From: Dehalococcoidia bacterium
Lineage (GTDB): Bacteria > Chloroflexota > Dehalococcoidia > DSTF01 > JACRBR01
Direction of reading: 5' to 3'
DNA: 64,000 bases
Assembly: GCA_021462855.1 (NCBI GenBank)
Contig: JAJTXQ010000014.1
Location: 292,042-356,041 of the forward strand
Shown here: positions 1 to 7,690 of the stretch, one piece after another
Layout of the letters: the number at the start of each line of letters is the position of its first letter
Position numbering within the stretch: the first letter of the stretch is position 1
Notes under the pieces: model-generated
Told to the model about the DNA's origin: nothing
The model's database searches: none
What the model saw: the letters and a program-made list of their open reading frames with translations, nothing else
Program-made: the position numbers and the translations under genes

Positions 1-148
1 CATGTCATTCCACTCCTGACCAGATGTTCGGCGAACGCCCGAAGCCGCCCGATAGGGGAATCACGTAGGGCGGGCACGACGTTCGCGCCGGCCACCGCGC
101 CTTACGAACGTCCGCGGCCCGGCCGATACTTCGCAGGAGGTTGCCCGA

Positions 149-1993
149 GTGACCAACCAATCCCTGCCGGCGCTCGCCAAGCTCGCGCTGGGCGCCACCC
201 AGCACTCGCCCGCCGCGGACACGCTCGTCCGCAGCCTGGAACTGATCCGCGGGCAGACGGGCGCAGTCGCCGCGCTCATCTTCTACGGCGGAGGCGACGG
301 GTTCGCCGGCTGCGGCGCCGGCGACGACCCCACGCGCTACCCGCACGACGCGCTCAGCTATCTGCAGCAGCGTCTCATCCAGCTGCGCGTGCCGCTCGCA
401 TTCAACATCGCCGATGGCGAAGTGCGGTTCATCACGCGCGCGGCCAACAAGCAGCGCCGCGACTTCATCGCGTGGCACATCCCCACCGCGGACAGCTGGA
501 CCGAGATGCTGGTGCTGCGCGGCTCGTGGCCGGCGGGCGCCGTCGAGCAGCTCATCGAATTCGTCGACTCGGCGATGCCGGCGCTGACGATCATGCTCGA
601 GCGGTTCGTCGGCGTCGGGCGCAATCAGCGGCTCGAACGACAGATCGCGACGATCTCGAGCAACGTCGAGCTGCTCGGCCGAAGCGCCGAGCTCATCGGC
701 TCCGTCGCCGCCGCGATGCCGGCGCTGCACGGACTGCCCGACGACCAGGCGGCGATCCTCCGCGCGCTCTCCGAAGAAGCGACGCGCGCGCTGGAGGAGG
801 TGCGCGTGAACCGCGACCTGATGCAGTCCCACCTGCGCCTCCAGGAGTACACGTCGAGGCTCGAACGCGCCGTGCAGGTCGAACGCCAGCACGCGAGCAC
901 CGATGCCCTCACCGGGCTGATGAACCACCGTGGCGCGCTGCACTTGCTCGACGCCGCGTTCGCCTCGGCAGCGGCTGACGGCGCGCCGCTCTCGCTGCTG
1001 ATGGGCGATATCGACGGCTTCAAGCTGTTCAACGACACGTACGGCCACGTCATGGGCGACAACGTGCTGAAGCTCGTCGCCGACGTCGCGCGGAAGGCCG
1101 CCGAGCCGCGCGGCACGGTGTGCCGCTACGGCGGCGATGAGTTCATCATCATCCTCCCCGGCGTCGGCAGGGCCGGCGCGGCCGCGATCGCGCACGACCT
1201 CACCGAGCGGCTTGGCAAGACGGAGTTCCGCGCCGACGACAACGCGCCGGTGCCCGTCGGCATGTCGCTCGGCGTCGCAAGCTTCCCGGAGGACACCGAC
1301 TCGCCGTCCAAGCTCGTCGCCCTCGCCGACGCCGCGATGTACGCCGCAAAGCGGACGTGGCAGTCCGCCGATGGCAAGGCCGTCTCAGGGATCGAGGACA
1401 CGACGTTCGGCGTCCTCGATAGCCTGGTGCAGGCGGTCGACGCGAAAGACAGCTACACGAAGGTGCACTGCGACATCGTCGCCGAGTACGCCGTGAAACT
1501 CGCCGAGCGGATGAGCCTGTCCGAGGAATCGAAGCGCGCACTGCGCATCGCCGGGCTGCTGCACGACATCGGCAAGCTGGCGGTCCCCGACGAGATCCTG
1601 AAGAAGCCCGGGCCGCTCACGGAGGACGAGTACAGCGTGATGCAGCGCCACGTCGTGATCGGCGAGGTGCTGATCCGCGAGGTGCCGCAGCTGAAGGAAG
1701 TGATCCAGGCCGTCGCCTGCCACCACGAGCGTTACGACGGCACCGGCTACCCGCGCGGCCTCAAGGGCGATGACATCCCGCTGATCGGCCGCATCATCAC
1801 CATCGCCGACGCGTATTCGGCGATGTGCCTCGACCGCCCATATCGCAAAGGCATGAGCCACGATCGCGTGCTCAACGAGCTCGTCGCCGCCGCCGGCATC
1901 CAGTTCGACCCGCAGATCACGCAGGTGTTCGTCGAGCTGCTGCTCGAAGAGCAGCTCGAGCGCCAGCGCCGCGACGCGCGCTCCGTCGCGTAG
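149..1993 (+). CDS. GGDEF / HD-GYP dual-domain cyclic-di-GMP protein
   Basis: The 614-residue protein starts at GTG, with AGGAGG about 8 nt upstream. The first ~200 residues match nothing I recognise and may be a sensory region; a helical stretch (~200-250) links to a GGDEF domain (~250-410) with an intact GGDEF signature at 328-332, preceded by the substrate-binding MGDIDGFK segment. An HD-GYP domain follows (~425-600), with His472-Asp473 and the YDGTGYP motif at 529-535. The first domain type makes c-di-GMP and the second hydrolyses it, so the protein could do either or switch. No RxxD inhibitory site sits in the usual place before GGDEF. No transmembrane segment is evident, so it is probably cytosolic. 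Its 3' end faces the DUF1028 gene with a 6-nt gap. Confidence 0.93.
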   Translation: MTNQSLPALAKLALGATQHSPAADTLVRSLELIRGQTGAVAALIFYGGGDGFAGCGAGDDPTRYPHDALSYLQQRLIQLRVPLAFNIADGEVRFITRAANKQRRDFIAWHIPTADSWTEMLVLRGSWPAGAVEQLIEFVDSAMPALTIMLERFVGVGRNQRLERQIATISSNVELLGRSAELIGSVAAAMPALHGLPDDQAAILRALSEEATRALEEVRVNRDLMQSHLRLQEYTSRLERAVQVERQHASTDALTGLMNHRGALHLLDAAFASAAADGAPLSLLMGDIDGFKLFNDTYGHVMGDNVLKLVADVARKAAEPRGTVCRYGGDEFIIILPGVGRAGAAAIAHDLTERLGKTEFRADDNAPVPVGMSLGVASFPEDTDSPSKLVALADAAMYAAKRTWQSADGKAVSGIEDTTFGVLDSLVQAVDAKDSYTKVHCDIVAEYAVKLAERMSLSEESKRALRIAGLLHDIGKLAVPDEILKKPGPLTEDEYSVMQRHVVIGEVLIREVPQLKEVIQAVACHHERYDGTGYPRGLKGDDIPLIGRIITIADAYSAMCLDRPYRKGMSHDRVLNELVAAAGIQFDPQITQVFVELLLEEQLERQRRDARSVA

Positions 1994-1999
1994 CCGCCG

Positions 2000-2893
2000 C
2001 TACGGCCGCAGCGCCTCGATACGCGCGAGCAGCTCCTGCTGCACCGTCCCGAGCCTTACCAGCCGCGGCACGAGGTCCGCGAATCCGGGCGCCGTCGCGA
2101 ACGCTGAGCGAAGCAGCGGCGTCGCGTTCGCTTCGTCGCCGCCGCGCAGCAGCGCCAGCCCGGCGAAGAACTGCAACTGCTCGTCTTCCGGCGCCAGCTC
2201 TACCGCGCGCGTGAATGCGGCCCGCGCCGCGTCGATGTCGCCCTTCAGGATCGCTGCCTCGCCTTCGTCCGATAGCTGGTACGCGCGGTGCATCCGCAGG
2301 AGCCGCGCCAGCTCCCCGAGCGGGTCACGGTGGTCCTCGACGCGCAGCTCGATCTCGCGCAGCCACGGCCGCGCCGACTGCTCTCCGCCGACGACGAGCA
2401 GCGCCGCCGACTGCTGCCCGCGGATGTCGCCGCCGGCCGCCTGTGCCGCATTGAGCGCGGCCAGCATGCGCCCGGCGAGGTCGCCGCTCGCGCGCTCGTA
2501 CGCGTCGCGCATCGCCGGCCACACGCGGTCGTTCGCCATCATGTTCGCCTGCACCGCGAACCCCCCGCCCGTGATGTGCCCTGCGTCGGCGATGCACAGC
2601 TCGCCCGTGTGCGCCGCGCCGCGCCCGGCGGCGTCGACGCACGCGACCTGCCGCACCGAACGGCCGTCGTCGGCCGCGACGCGCTCATTGAGGGCGGAGC
2701 GCGGGTCGCGTCCGTCGCGCATGAGCGCCAGCAACTCCGGACCGTAGTCGATGCGCGCAAACGACTGCGTCGCCACCGCGCCGACGCCGGCTTCCGCCCA
2801 GGTCACGACGGACCCCGTCGAGAAATAGCGAGACTCCACGGCGACGCCGAGCTGCCCCGTCGCCGCGTCGCGCGCGACGATCGAATACGTCAT
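2000..2893 (-). CDS. DUF1028 family protein with TPR-like C-terminus
   Basis: The N-terminal ~210 residues carry hallmarks of DUF1028 proteins: a MTYSIVARD start, a GVAVESRYFSTGS segment and GAVATQSF. The family is thought to have an Ntn-hydrolase-like fold, but its substrate is unknown to me. The last ~85 residues are rich in Ala and Leu helices resembling one or two TPR units (around KGDIDAARAAFTRAVELAPED), an appended module seen in some relatives. The gene is last of three on this strand; its ATG lies one base past the stop of the 59-codon ORF before it. There is no signal peptide. Function is not inferred. Confidence 0.85.
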   Translation of the reverse strand: MTYSIVARDAATGQLGVAVESRYFSTGSVVTWAEAGVGAVATQSFARIDYGPELLALMRDGRDPRSALNERVAADDGRSVRQVACVDAAGRGAAHTGELCIADAGHITGGGFAVQANMMANDRVWPAMRDAYERASGDLAGRMLAALNAAQAAGGDIRGQQSAALLVVGGEQSARPWLREIELRVEDHRDPLGELARLLRMHRAYQLSDEGEAAILKGDIDAARAAFTRAVELAPEDEQLQFFAGLALLRGGDEANATPLLRSAFATAPGFADLVPRLVRLGTVQQELLARIEALRP

Positions 2894-2894
2894 G

Positions 2895-3074
2895 TCAGCC
2901 CCGTCCCCGCCGCGCCTTCCGCACCCCGGCAGCCTTGCGCAGCCGCTTGAGCACGGCGTCGCGGTACACCGCGCCGGTGCGCGCCCCGTGCTTCTTCATC
3001 CGCGCGCGCTCGGCGGCACGCCGCTGGTCGCGCCGCTCGGCGCGTTCGTCCGTCGCATCGCCTCCGCCGCCCAT
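2895..3074 (-). CDS. small basic hypothetical protein (59 aa)
   Basis: This short ORF fits between the DinB-like gene (stop at 3081) and the DUF1028 gene (start at 2893), with gaps of 6 nt and 1 nt, the spacing expected of translationally coupled genes. The product begins MGGGGDATDERAER and is rich in Arg, Lys and Ala, so it is strongly basic. Its centre (KKHGARTGAVYRDAVLKRLR) could form an amphipathic basic helix. A weak GGGTAGG lies just upstream. I recognise no family. It is supported mainly by position and charge pattern; in such GC-rich DNA a chance ORF of this size is possible. Confidence 0.4.
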   Translation of the reverse strand: MGGGGDATDERAERRDQRRAAERARMKKHGARTGAVYRDAVLKRLRKAAGVRKARRGRG

Positions 3075-3080
3075 GCGCGC

Positions 3081-3629
3081 CTACCCGGCCGTGCGCGGCC
3101 CGCGGCGCTGGTCCGGCTCCGAGCCAGTCACGAACTTCGGCTTGTAGGACGGCTCGCGGCCCGCCATCTGGTCCCGATGCATGCGGTCGTGGCGGTAGTA
3201 CGAGCGCAGCCACTGCAGCGCCGTCAGCCGGCCGAACATCGGCTGCGATGCCGTCCGCTCGAACTGCTCCTCCGTCATCGACTCGATGAGGTCGAGCGTG
3301 CGCACCCGCTGCTCGCGGAGCTGTGCCGTCAGCTCGGCGACGCCGCGCCCCCGCGCCTCGGTAAGCGCGATCGCCGGGCGTTCGCCAAGCACGCCCGTGA
3401 CGTCCGGGTCGTCCTCATCGAGGGCACGCTGGACCCAGGCGCGATACGCCGTCTCCATCTCGGCCAGGTGCGCCAGCTGCTCCTTCGCCGACCACTGCGC
3501 CTCGCCTTCGGCATCGGCCGGCGCCCACTCCGCGTCGGCCTCGGACATCGCCTCCGCTTCGGCAAGGAGCGCATTACGCTCCGCGGCCATCTTGTCAAGC
3601 AACTCGCGGATCGCTTCGGTTGTGGCCAT
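3081..3629 (-). CDS. DinB-like four-helix metalloprotein
   Basis: The 182-residue helical protein has the layout of the DinB/DUF664 superfamily: an N-terminal acidic helix, a WSAKEQLAHLAEME segment contributing one histidine ligand, and a C-terminal YRHDRMHRDQM segment supplying two more. These proteins bind a divalent metal with three histidines. Members include thiol-dependent transferases and hydrolases (for example bacillithiol or mycothiol S-transferases), but nothing here fixes a substrate. The gene is first of a three-gene minus-strand group and is divergent from the HTH pair starting at 3730. The last ~15 residues are basic and poorly conserved in character. Confidence 0.75.
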   Translation of the reverse strand: MATTEAIRELLDKMAAERNALLAEAEAMSEADAEWAPADAEGEAQWSAKEQLAHLAEMETAYRAWVQRALDEDDPDVTGVLGERPAIALTEARGRGVAELTAQLREQRVRTLDLIESMTEEQFERTASQPMFGRLTALQWLRSYYRHDRMHRDQMAGREPSYKPKFVTGSEPDQRRGPRTAG

Positions 3630-3729
3630 TTCCGGCGCCTCGGATTCGGGTGAATTGCGCGGTCCGGCGTTATGACCGGCGGGCCGTCCGCGTTTGGTTG
3701 TATGTCAAGCGTAACGGAAGGGGACGGAG

Positions 3730-3978
3730 ATGGCTAAGCGCGACCCAGAGCGCACCCGGAAGATCCGCATCGCGGTCCGGTACCTGCTCGAGCGGGGCTG
3801 CCTGGCGAAGGGGAACCAGAGCCGCATCGCAGAGCACTTCCACGTCTCGCGGCAACGCGTGCACCAGATCGTCGTCGAAGAGCGGCGCATGCTCTACACC
3901 GAGGGTGTGCCGCACCACGCGCGCGCCCATGCCGGCGCCGTGGTGCCGATGACGATGTCCTCGGGAGTGAAGTCCTAG
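3730..3978 (+). CDS. sigma-region-4-like HTH mini-protein, copy 1
   Basis: The 82-residue protein begins MAKRDPERTRKIR and contains a compact helix-turn-helix around residues 29-53 (NQSRIAEHFHVSRQRVHQIV), resembling the recognition part of sigma-70 region 4 or small DNA-binding regulators. It is followed by a 28-residue tail with no recognised motif. A purine-rich ribosome site (AAGGGGACGGAG) precedes ATG. The next gene, 6 nt downstream, is a second copy: the first 53 residues match at 44 positions. The tails differ completely. It is probably a sequence-specific DNA-binding protein; target and effect are unknown. Confidence 0.75.
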   Translation: MAKRDPERTRKIRIAVRYLLERGCLAKGNQSRIAEHFHVSRQRVHQIVVEERRMLYTEGVPHHARAHAGAVVPMTMSSGVKS

Positions 3979-3984
3979 CACGTC

Positions 3985-4176
3985 ATGGCCAAGCGAGATC
4001 CCGAGCGCACACGCAGGCTCCGGATAGCGGTCCGCTACCTCATCGAGCGAGGCGACCTGGTGAAGGGCAACCAGGCGAAGCTCGCGCGGCATTTCCATGT
4101 CTCGCGCCAGCGCGTGCACCAGATCGTCGTGGAAGAACGGCGCAGGCTCGAGGAGATGCAGCAGTCCTCGGCATAA
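3985..4176 (+). CDS. sigma-region-4-like HTH mini-protein, copy 2
   Basis: The 63-residue protein is a tandem paralogue of the preceding gene: identical MAKRDPERTR start, the same HFHVSRQRVHQIVVEERR recognition segment, and a short acidic tail ending MQQSSA. Substitutions in the first half are mostly conservative (K/R, I/L, A/V). It lacks the longer tail of copy 1 and therefore looks like the minimal form. Only six bases separate the copies, so they are probably co-transcribed. A 32-nt near-perfect palindrome lies 40 nt downstream, between this gene and the convergent racemase-fold gene. Confidence 0.72.
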   Translation: MAKRDPERTRRLRIAVRYLIERGDLVKGNQAKLARHFHVSRQRVHQIVVEERRRLEEMQQSSA

Positions 4177-4215
4177 CCGCGCGCACGTCAGTGCGAGACG
4201 TCATCGGCGGGGGGA

Positions 4216-4247
4216 GCAATGTACGGGCCGCGCGGCCTGTACATTGC
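4216..4247. terminator. near-perfect 32-nt palindrome between convergent genes
   Basis: Left arm 4216-4231 and right arm 4232-4247 are reverse complements at 15 of 16 positions; the one exception is a G opposite T, which still pairs in RNA. There is no T-tract on either strand. It lies just after the HTH pair and four bases before the stop of the convergent gene, so a bidirectional transcription stop is the simplest reading. An operator for a dimeric regulator, possibly the HTH mini-proteins, is the alternative. Confidence 0.45.
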
Positions 4248-4250
4248 CGT

Positions 4251-5339
4251 CTAGCGCCCGCGCTGCTCGATGTACCCTCGCGCGGCTACGGGCCACGTCG
4301 CGACGACCTCGTCGCCGTCGATGGCGTACAGCACATCGTGCAGATTGATCGTCGGGTCGATGTGCGACGGCCACAGCTCGATACGGTCGCCCGGCGCAAG
4401 CACGCACTCGCCGGGCAGCGCGATCGTCGCGTGCTCATCGCTGAGAAATAGCACTGACGCGCCCGGAACGCCCTTGACTTCGGGGTTGCCGTGGTCGACC
4501 GCGCAGGCTTTCAGGCCGGCGTCGGCGGCGCACTGCTCGGGCCGCGGGCGGCTCAGCACCGTGGCCAGCACGCTGAGCGCCTGCTCGAACGGAAGGTCAA
4601 GCCTGGCGTAGGCGGTGTCCATCAGCACGTACGAGCCCGCCTGGACCTCGGTGATCCCTTCGAGCGCGCCGGTGATGTCGTACGTGCCGGTGCCGCCCGC
4701 GCTCACGATGTCGACCGGCAGCCCGCGCCCGCGCGCCAGTTCCACCGTGCTGAGCAGCCGCTCCATCGTCTTCTCGGCGCGCGGCGCCCGGTCGGCGCGG
4801 TCGGCGATACCGACGACGTGGCCCTCGTACCCCATCATCCCGCGAAGCAGCAGGCCCGGCGTTTCGGCGACCCGCCCCGCCAGCGCCACGGCGTCCTCGC
4901 CCGGCGCGATCCCGCACCGCGGCATGCCGACGTTCACGTCGACCACGACGCCGATCTCGACAGCGGCGGCGCGCGCCGCCTCGGCGAGGTCCGCCGCGCC
5001 GTACTCCGAGTCGACCGCGACGACGATCCGCGAGCGCCGCGCGAGCGCCGCCACGCGCGCCGCCTTGCCCGGCCCGACGACCTCGTTGGCAATCAGGATC
5101 TCGGTCTCGATCCCCTCCGCAACGACGACCTCGGCCTCGCCGACGGTCGCGCACGTGAGACCGGTGCACTGCCCGGCGAGCAGCTGCCGGCGCGCGATCT
5201 CCGGCGTCTTGTGCGCCTTGAAGTGCGGCCGCAGCTTGCACGCCCGCCCCGCGAAGTACGCCGCCATGCGGTCGATGTTCCGCTGCATCGCCGCCGCGTC
5301 GACGACGAGGGCGGGCGTCGGGATTTCGCTCAGCTTCAT
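4251..5339 (-). CDS. D-threonine aldolase / D-serine dehydratase-like PLP enzyme
   Basis: The 362-residue protein has the fold-type III (alanine racemase-like) PLP barrel followed by the D-serine-dehydratase-like C-terminal domain. The PHFKAHKT motif supplies the PLP lysine (Lys41). SHIDPT near residues 325-330 supplies a His-x-Asp pair. From memory, D-threonine aldolases bind their metal with His-x-Asp, whereas eukaryotic D-serine dehydratases use His-x-Cys, so cleavage of D-threonine or a related 3-hydroxy-D-amino acid is the better guess. AGGTGTYD fits the PLP phosphate site. The ATG lies 7 nt after a TACGCT box with no Shine-Dalgarno, so it is probably translated from a leaderless mRNA. 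It is divergent from the Arg-rich gene at 5416. Confidence 0.85.
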   Translation of the reverse strand: MKLSEIPTPALVVDAAAMQRNIDRMAAYFAGRACKLRPHFKAHKTPEIARRQLLAGQCTGLTCATVGEAEVVVAEGIETEILIANEVVGPGKAARVAALARRSRIVVAVDSEYGAADLAEAARAAAVEIGVVVDVNVGMPRCGIAPGEDAVALAGRVAETPGLLLRGMMGYEGHVVGIADRADRAPRAEKTMERLLSTVELARGRGLPVDIVSAGGTGTYDITGALEGITEVQAGSYVLMDTAYARLDLPFEQALSVLATVLSRPRPEQCAADAGLKACAVDHGNPEVKGVPGASVLFLSDEHATIALPGECVLAPGDRIELWPSHIDPTINLHDVLYAIDGDEVVATWPVAARGYIEQRGR

Positions 5340-5346
5340 GACGCTG

Positions 5347-5409
5347 AGCGTACAACGGGCGGTGCGCCGGCGATAGCGGCTAGCCTCGCGCTCTGCCGCC
5401 GGATACGCT
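5347..5409. promoter_or_regulatory. divergent leaderless -10 boxes
   Basis: TACGCT on the minus strand (5352-5347) is 7 nt before the ATG of the aldolase-like gene. TACGCT on the plus strand (5404-5409) is 6 nt before the GTG of the Arg-rich gene. Neither gene has a Shine-Dalgarno. The identical hexamer at matching distances supports both start choices. Confidence 0.5.
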
Positions 5410-5415
5410 GCCCGC

Positions 5416-6048
5416 GTGGACGAGCAATCACCGTCTCAAAAGCGGCGGCGCAGGCGCGGGAGGCGTGGCGGCCAGGGCCGCGCGCCGGGCGATGCGCAGG
5501 CGCCGCAGCAACAGCAGCCACCCGACGCGGCGGCCGGCGAGGGCCGCGGGCCGCGTCGCGACCATCGTTCCGGACGCGGCGAGCGCGGCGCACCACCGGG
5601 CCCGCCGCCCGGCCCTGGCAGCCGCATCCGCCGCGCGCCCGAGGGCGGGCAGCGCGAGCGCCAACGACCGGAGCGAGGCGAGCGCCCCGAGCGCAAGCGG
5701 AGCGAACGCGGCGCCGCACGCACCGATCGCCTTGAGCGCAGCGGCGCGCGCGTCTACGACCGAAGCACCGCGCCGCCACCGCGCCGCACGATGCCGGATC
5801 GCCCGCTCGAGATGTCGGAGCCGCCCGACGAACGCTCGCTCGAACTCGGCGCCGCGTTCAAGGAGGCGCAGGCCGCGCTCCGCGACGCGCGAAAGGCGCT
5901 CGACAAGCGCCGCGCGGAGTTCAACGATGAACCGGACTGGATGCTCGCGCAGTTCGATGAAGCGGAGCGCCGCTTCGCCGCCGCGTCCGACGCGTGGGTC
6001 GAGCACCTGGAGAAGACTGGCCGCAAGCGCGTCCGGCGCGAGCGGTGA
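5416..6048 (+). CDS. Arg/Pro-rich low-complexity protein with helical C-terminus
   Basis: The 210-residue product has two parts. Residues 1-125 are disordered and extremely basic, with QKRRRRRGRRGG near the N-terminus, a QQQQPP run and repeated RPERGERPERKRSER-type blocks. Residues ~135-210 are predicted helical (FKEAQAALRDARKALDKRR) with Trp-containing segments, ending in another basic patch. Such composition suggests nucleic-acid or ribosome binding, but I recognise no family. The GTG start is supported by a TACGCT box 6 nt upstream. A long minus-strand ORF covers the same DNA, but the plus-strand reading has the promoter and a normal C-terminal domain. Confidence 0.6.
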   Translation: MDEQSPSQKRRRRRGRRGGQGRAPGDAQAPQQQQPPDAAAGEGRGPRRDHRSGRGERGAPPGPPPGPGSRIRRAPEGGQRERQRPERGERPERKRSERGAARTDRLERSGARVYDRSTAPPPRRTMPDRPLEMSEPPDERSLELGAAFKEAQAALRDARKALDKRRAEFNDEPDWMLAQFDEAERRFAAASDAWVEHLEKTGRKRVRRER

Positions 6049-6129
6049 GCGCCGCCGGGCGCGACGGTATTGTCGCCCCCTCACCGCTCTGTTAGCGTAG
6101 GCTTCCTATCCGCACACGGGAGGTGACCG

Positions 6130-7680
6130 TTGGTATTCCGTAGCTACTGGCCCAGCCTCGAACCATACGAGCCGATGACCGTGCCGCAGATCCTCGAGCG
6201 CACCGTGCGGCGACTGCCGGACAAGGTGGCGCTCATGACGGCCGAGGGCGCGGCGTACACGTTCGGCGAGCTGTGGGCCGCCGTCGGCGGGATGGCGCGC
6301 GCGCTCCAGGACAAAGGCCTCCGGAAAGGCGACATGGTCGGCATCTTCGCGCCGAACTCCACCGAGTACGCCGTCGCGCTGCATGGCGCGATCATGGCGG
6401 GCGCGACCGTCACGACGCTCAACCCGCTCTACCGCGAACGCGAGGTCGAGCATCAGCTGCACGACGCCGGCGCGAAGATGCTGTTCACGCTCGGCGCGCT
6501 CAAGCCGATCGTCGAGGAGGCGCGCCCGAAGCTGCCCGACCTGCAGCACATCTTCAGCCTCGAGTCCGCGTGGGAGATGGCGCGCGGCGCGCCCGGCGAC
6601 CCGACGCCCGTCGACATCGACCCCATGAAGGACATCGCGGTGCTGCCGTATTCGAGCGGCACGACCGGCCTGCCGAAGGGCGTGATGCTCAGCCATCAGA
6701 ACCTGACGGCGAACATCCGCCAGACACTCGCGCTCAACATGATGGAGGAGTCGGGCGTCATGCTCGACTTCCTGCCCTTCTACCACATCTACGGCATGAT
6801 GGTGCTGCTCAACTGCGGCCTCGCGACCGGCGCGACGCAGATCATCCTGCCGCGCTTCGACCCGGAGTCCGCGCTCCACATCATCCAGCAGCACCGGGTG
6901 ACCGACCTGTTCTGCGTGCCGCCGGCGATCCTTGCGCTGGTGCACCACCCGCGTCTCGACGAGTTCGACCTGTCGTCGCTGCGTTTCCTCATGTCGGGCG
7001 CAGCGCCGCTCCCCGCCGAGGTCGCGCGCCTGGCGACCGAGAAGCTCGGCTGCATCGTCATGCAGGGGTACGGCATGACGGAATCGAGCCCGATCACCAA
7101 CGTCAACCCGCTCGAAGCGCCGCGCGACGGCACCGTCGGCCCGCCCGTGGCGGACACGCTCGAGAAGGTCGTCAGCCTCGACAACGGCGAGGAGCTGCCG
7201 CCCGGCGAGGTCGGCGAGCTGCTCGTCTACGGCCCGCAGGTAATGCTCGGCTACTGGAAGCGCCCCGACGCCACCGAGGAAACGATCACCGCTGACGGCT
7301 GGCTGCGCACCGGCGACATCGCCTCCGCCGACCCGGACGGATACGTGCGCATCCACGACCGCAAGAAAGAGATGATCAAGTACAAGGGCTACCAGATCGC
7401 ACCCGCAGAGCTCGAGGCGCTGCTCATGGAGCACCCCGGCGTGCGCGATGCCGCCGTCATCCCCAAGTACGACGACGAAGCGGGCGAAGTGCCGAAGGCG
7501 TTCGTCGTCGCAAAGGAGCCGGGGCTCGACCTCAACGAAGTCGCCGCGTTCGTCGCCGAGCGCGTGGCGCCCTACAAGAAGATCCGCGCGATCGAGGCGG
7601 TCGACGCGATCCCGAAGAACCCCTCTGGCAAGATCCTGCGGCGGCAGCTGATCGAACAGGAACGCGCGCGCGAGCAGTAG
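6130..7680 (+). CDS. AMP-forming acyl-CoA ligase (4-coumarate-CoA ligase type)
   Basis: The 516-residue ANL-superfamily enzyme activates a carboxylic acid with ATP and transfers it to CoA. Visible signatures are the P-loop YSSGTTGLPKG starting at Tyr174, the YGMTES motif at 314, the WLRTGDIA hinge region, DRKKEMIKYKG, and the catalytic lysine Lys501 in NPSGKILRR. It starts at TTG with a strong GGAGGTGA a few bases before. Length is typical of the 4CL-like branch of long/medium-chain ligases. An enoyl-CoA hydratase gene begins 10 nt downstream, so the pair probably works in fatty-acid or aromatic-acid degradation. Exact substrate is unknown. Confidence 0.93.
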   Translation: MVFRSYWPSLEPYEPMTVPQILERTVRRLPDKVALMTAEGAAYTFGELWAAVGGMARALQDKGLRKGDMVGIFAPNSTEYAVALHGAIMAGATVTTLNPLYREREVEHQLHDAGAKMLFTLGALKPIVEEARPKLPDLQHIFSLESAWEMARGAPGDPTPVDIDPMKDIAVLPYSSGTTGLPKGVMLSHQNLTANIRQTLALNMMEESGVMLDFLPFYHIYGMMVLLNCGLATGATQIILPRFDPESALHIIQQHRVTDLFCVPPAILALVHHPRLDEFDLSSLRFLMSGAAPLPAEVARLATEKLGCIVMQGYGMTESSPITNVNPLEAPRDGTVGPPVADTLEKVVSLDNGEELPPGEVGELLVYGPQVMLGYWKRPDATEETITADGWLRTGDIASADPDGYVRIHDRKKEMIKYKGYQIAPAELEALLMEHPGVRDAAVIPKYDDEAGEVPKAFVVAKEPGLDLNEVAAFVAERVAPYKKIRAIEAVDAIPKNPSGKILRRQLIEQERAREQ

Positions 7681-7690
7681 GAGGCGCACC

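Noticed and set aside
5428..6084. 218-codon minus-strand alternative to the Arg-rich protein
   Set aside because: No promoter or ribosome site; the plus-strand frame has a matched TACGCT box and an ordered C-terminal domain. Some doubt remains.
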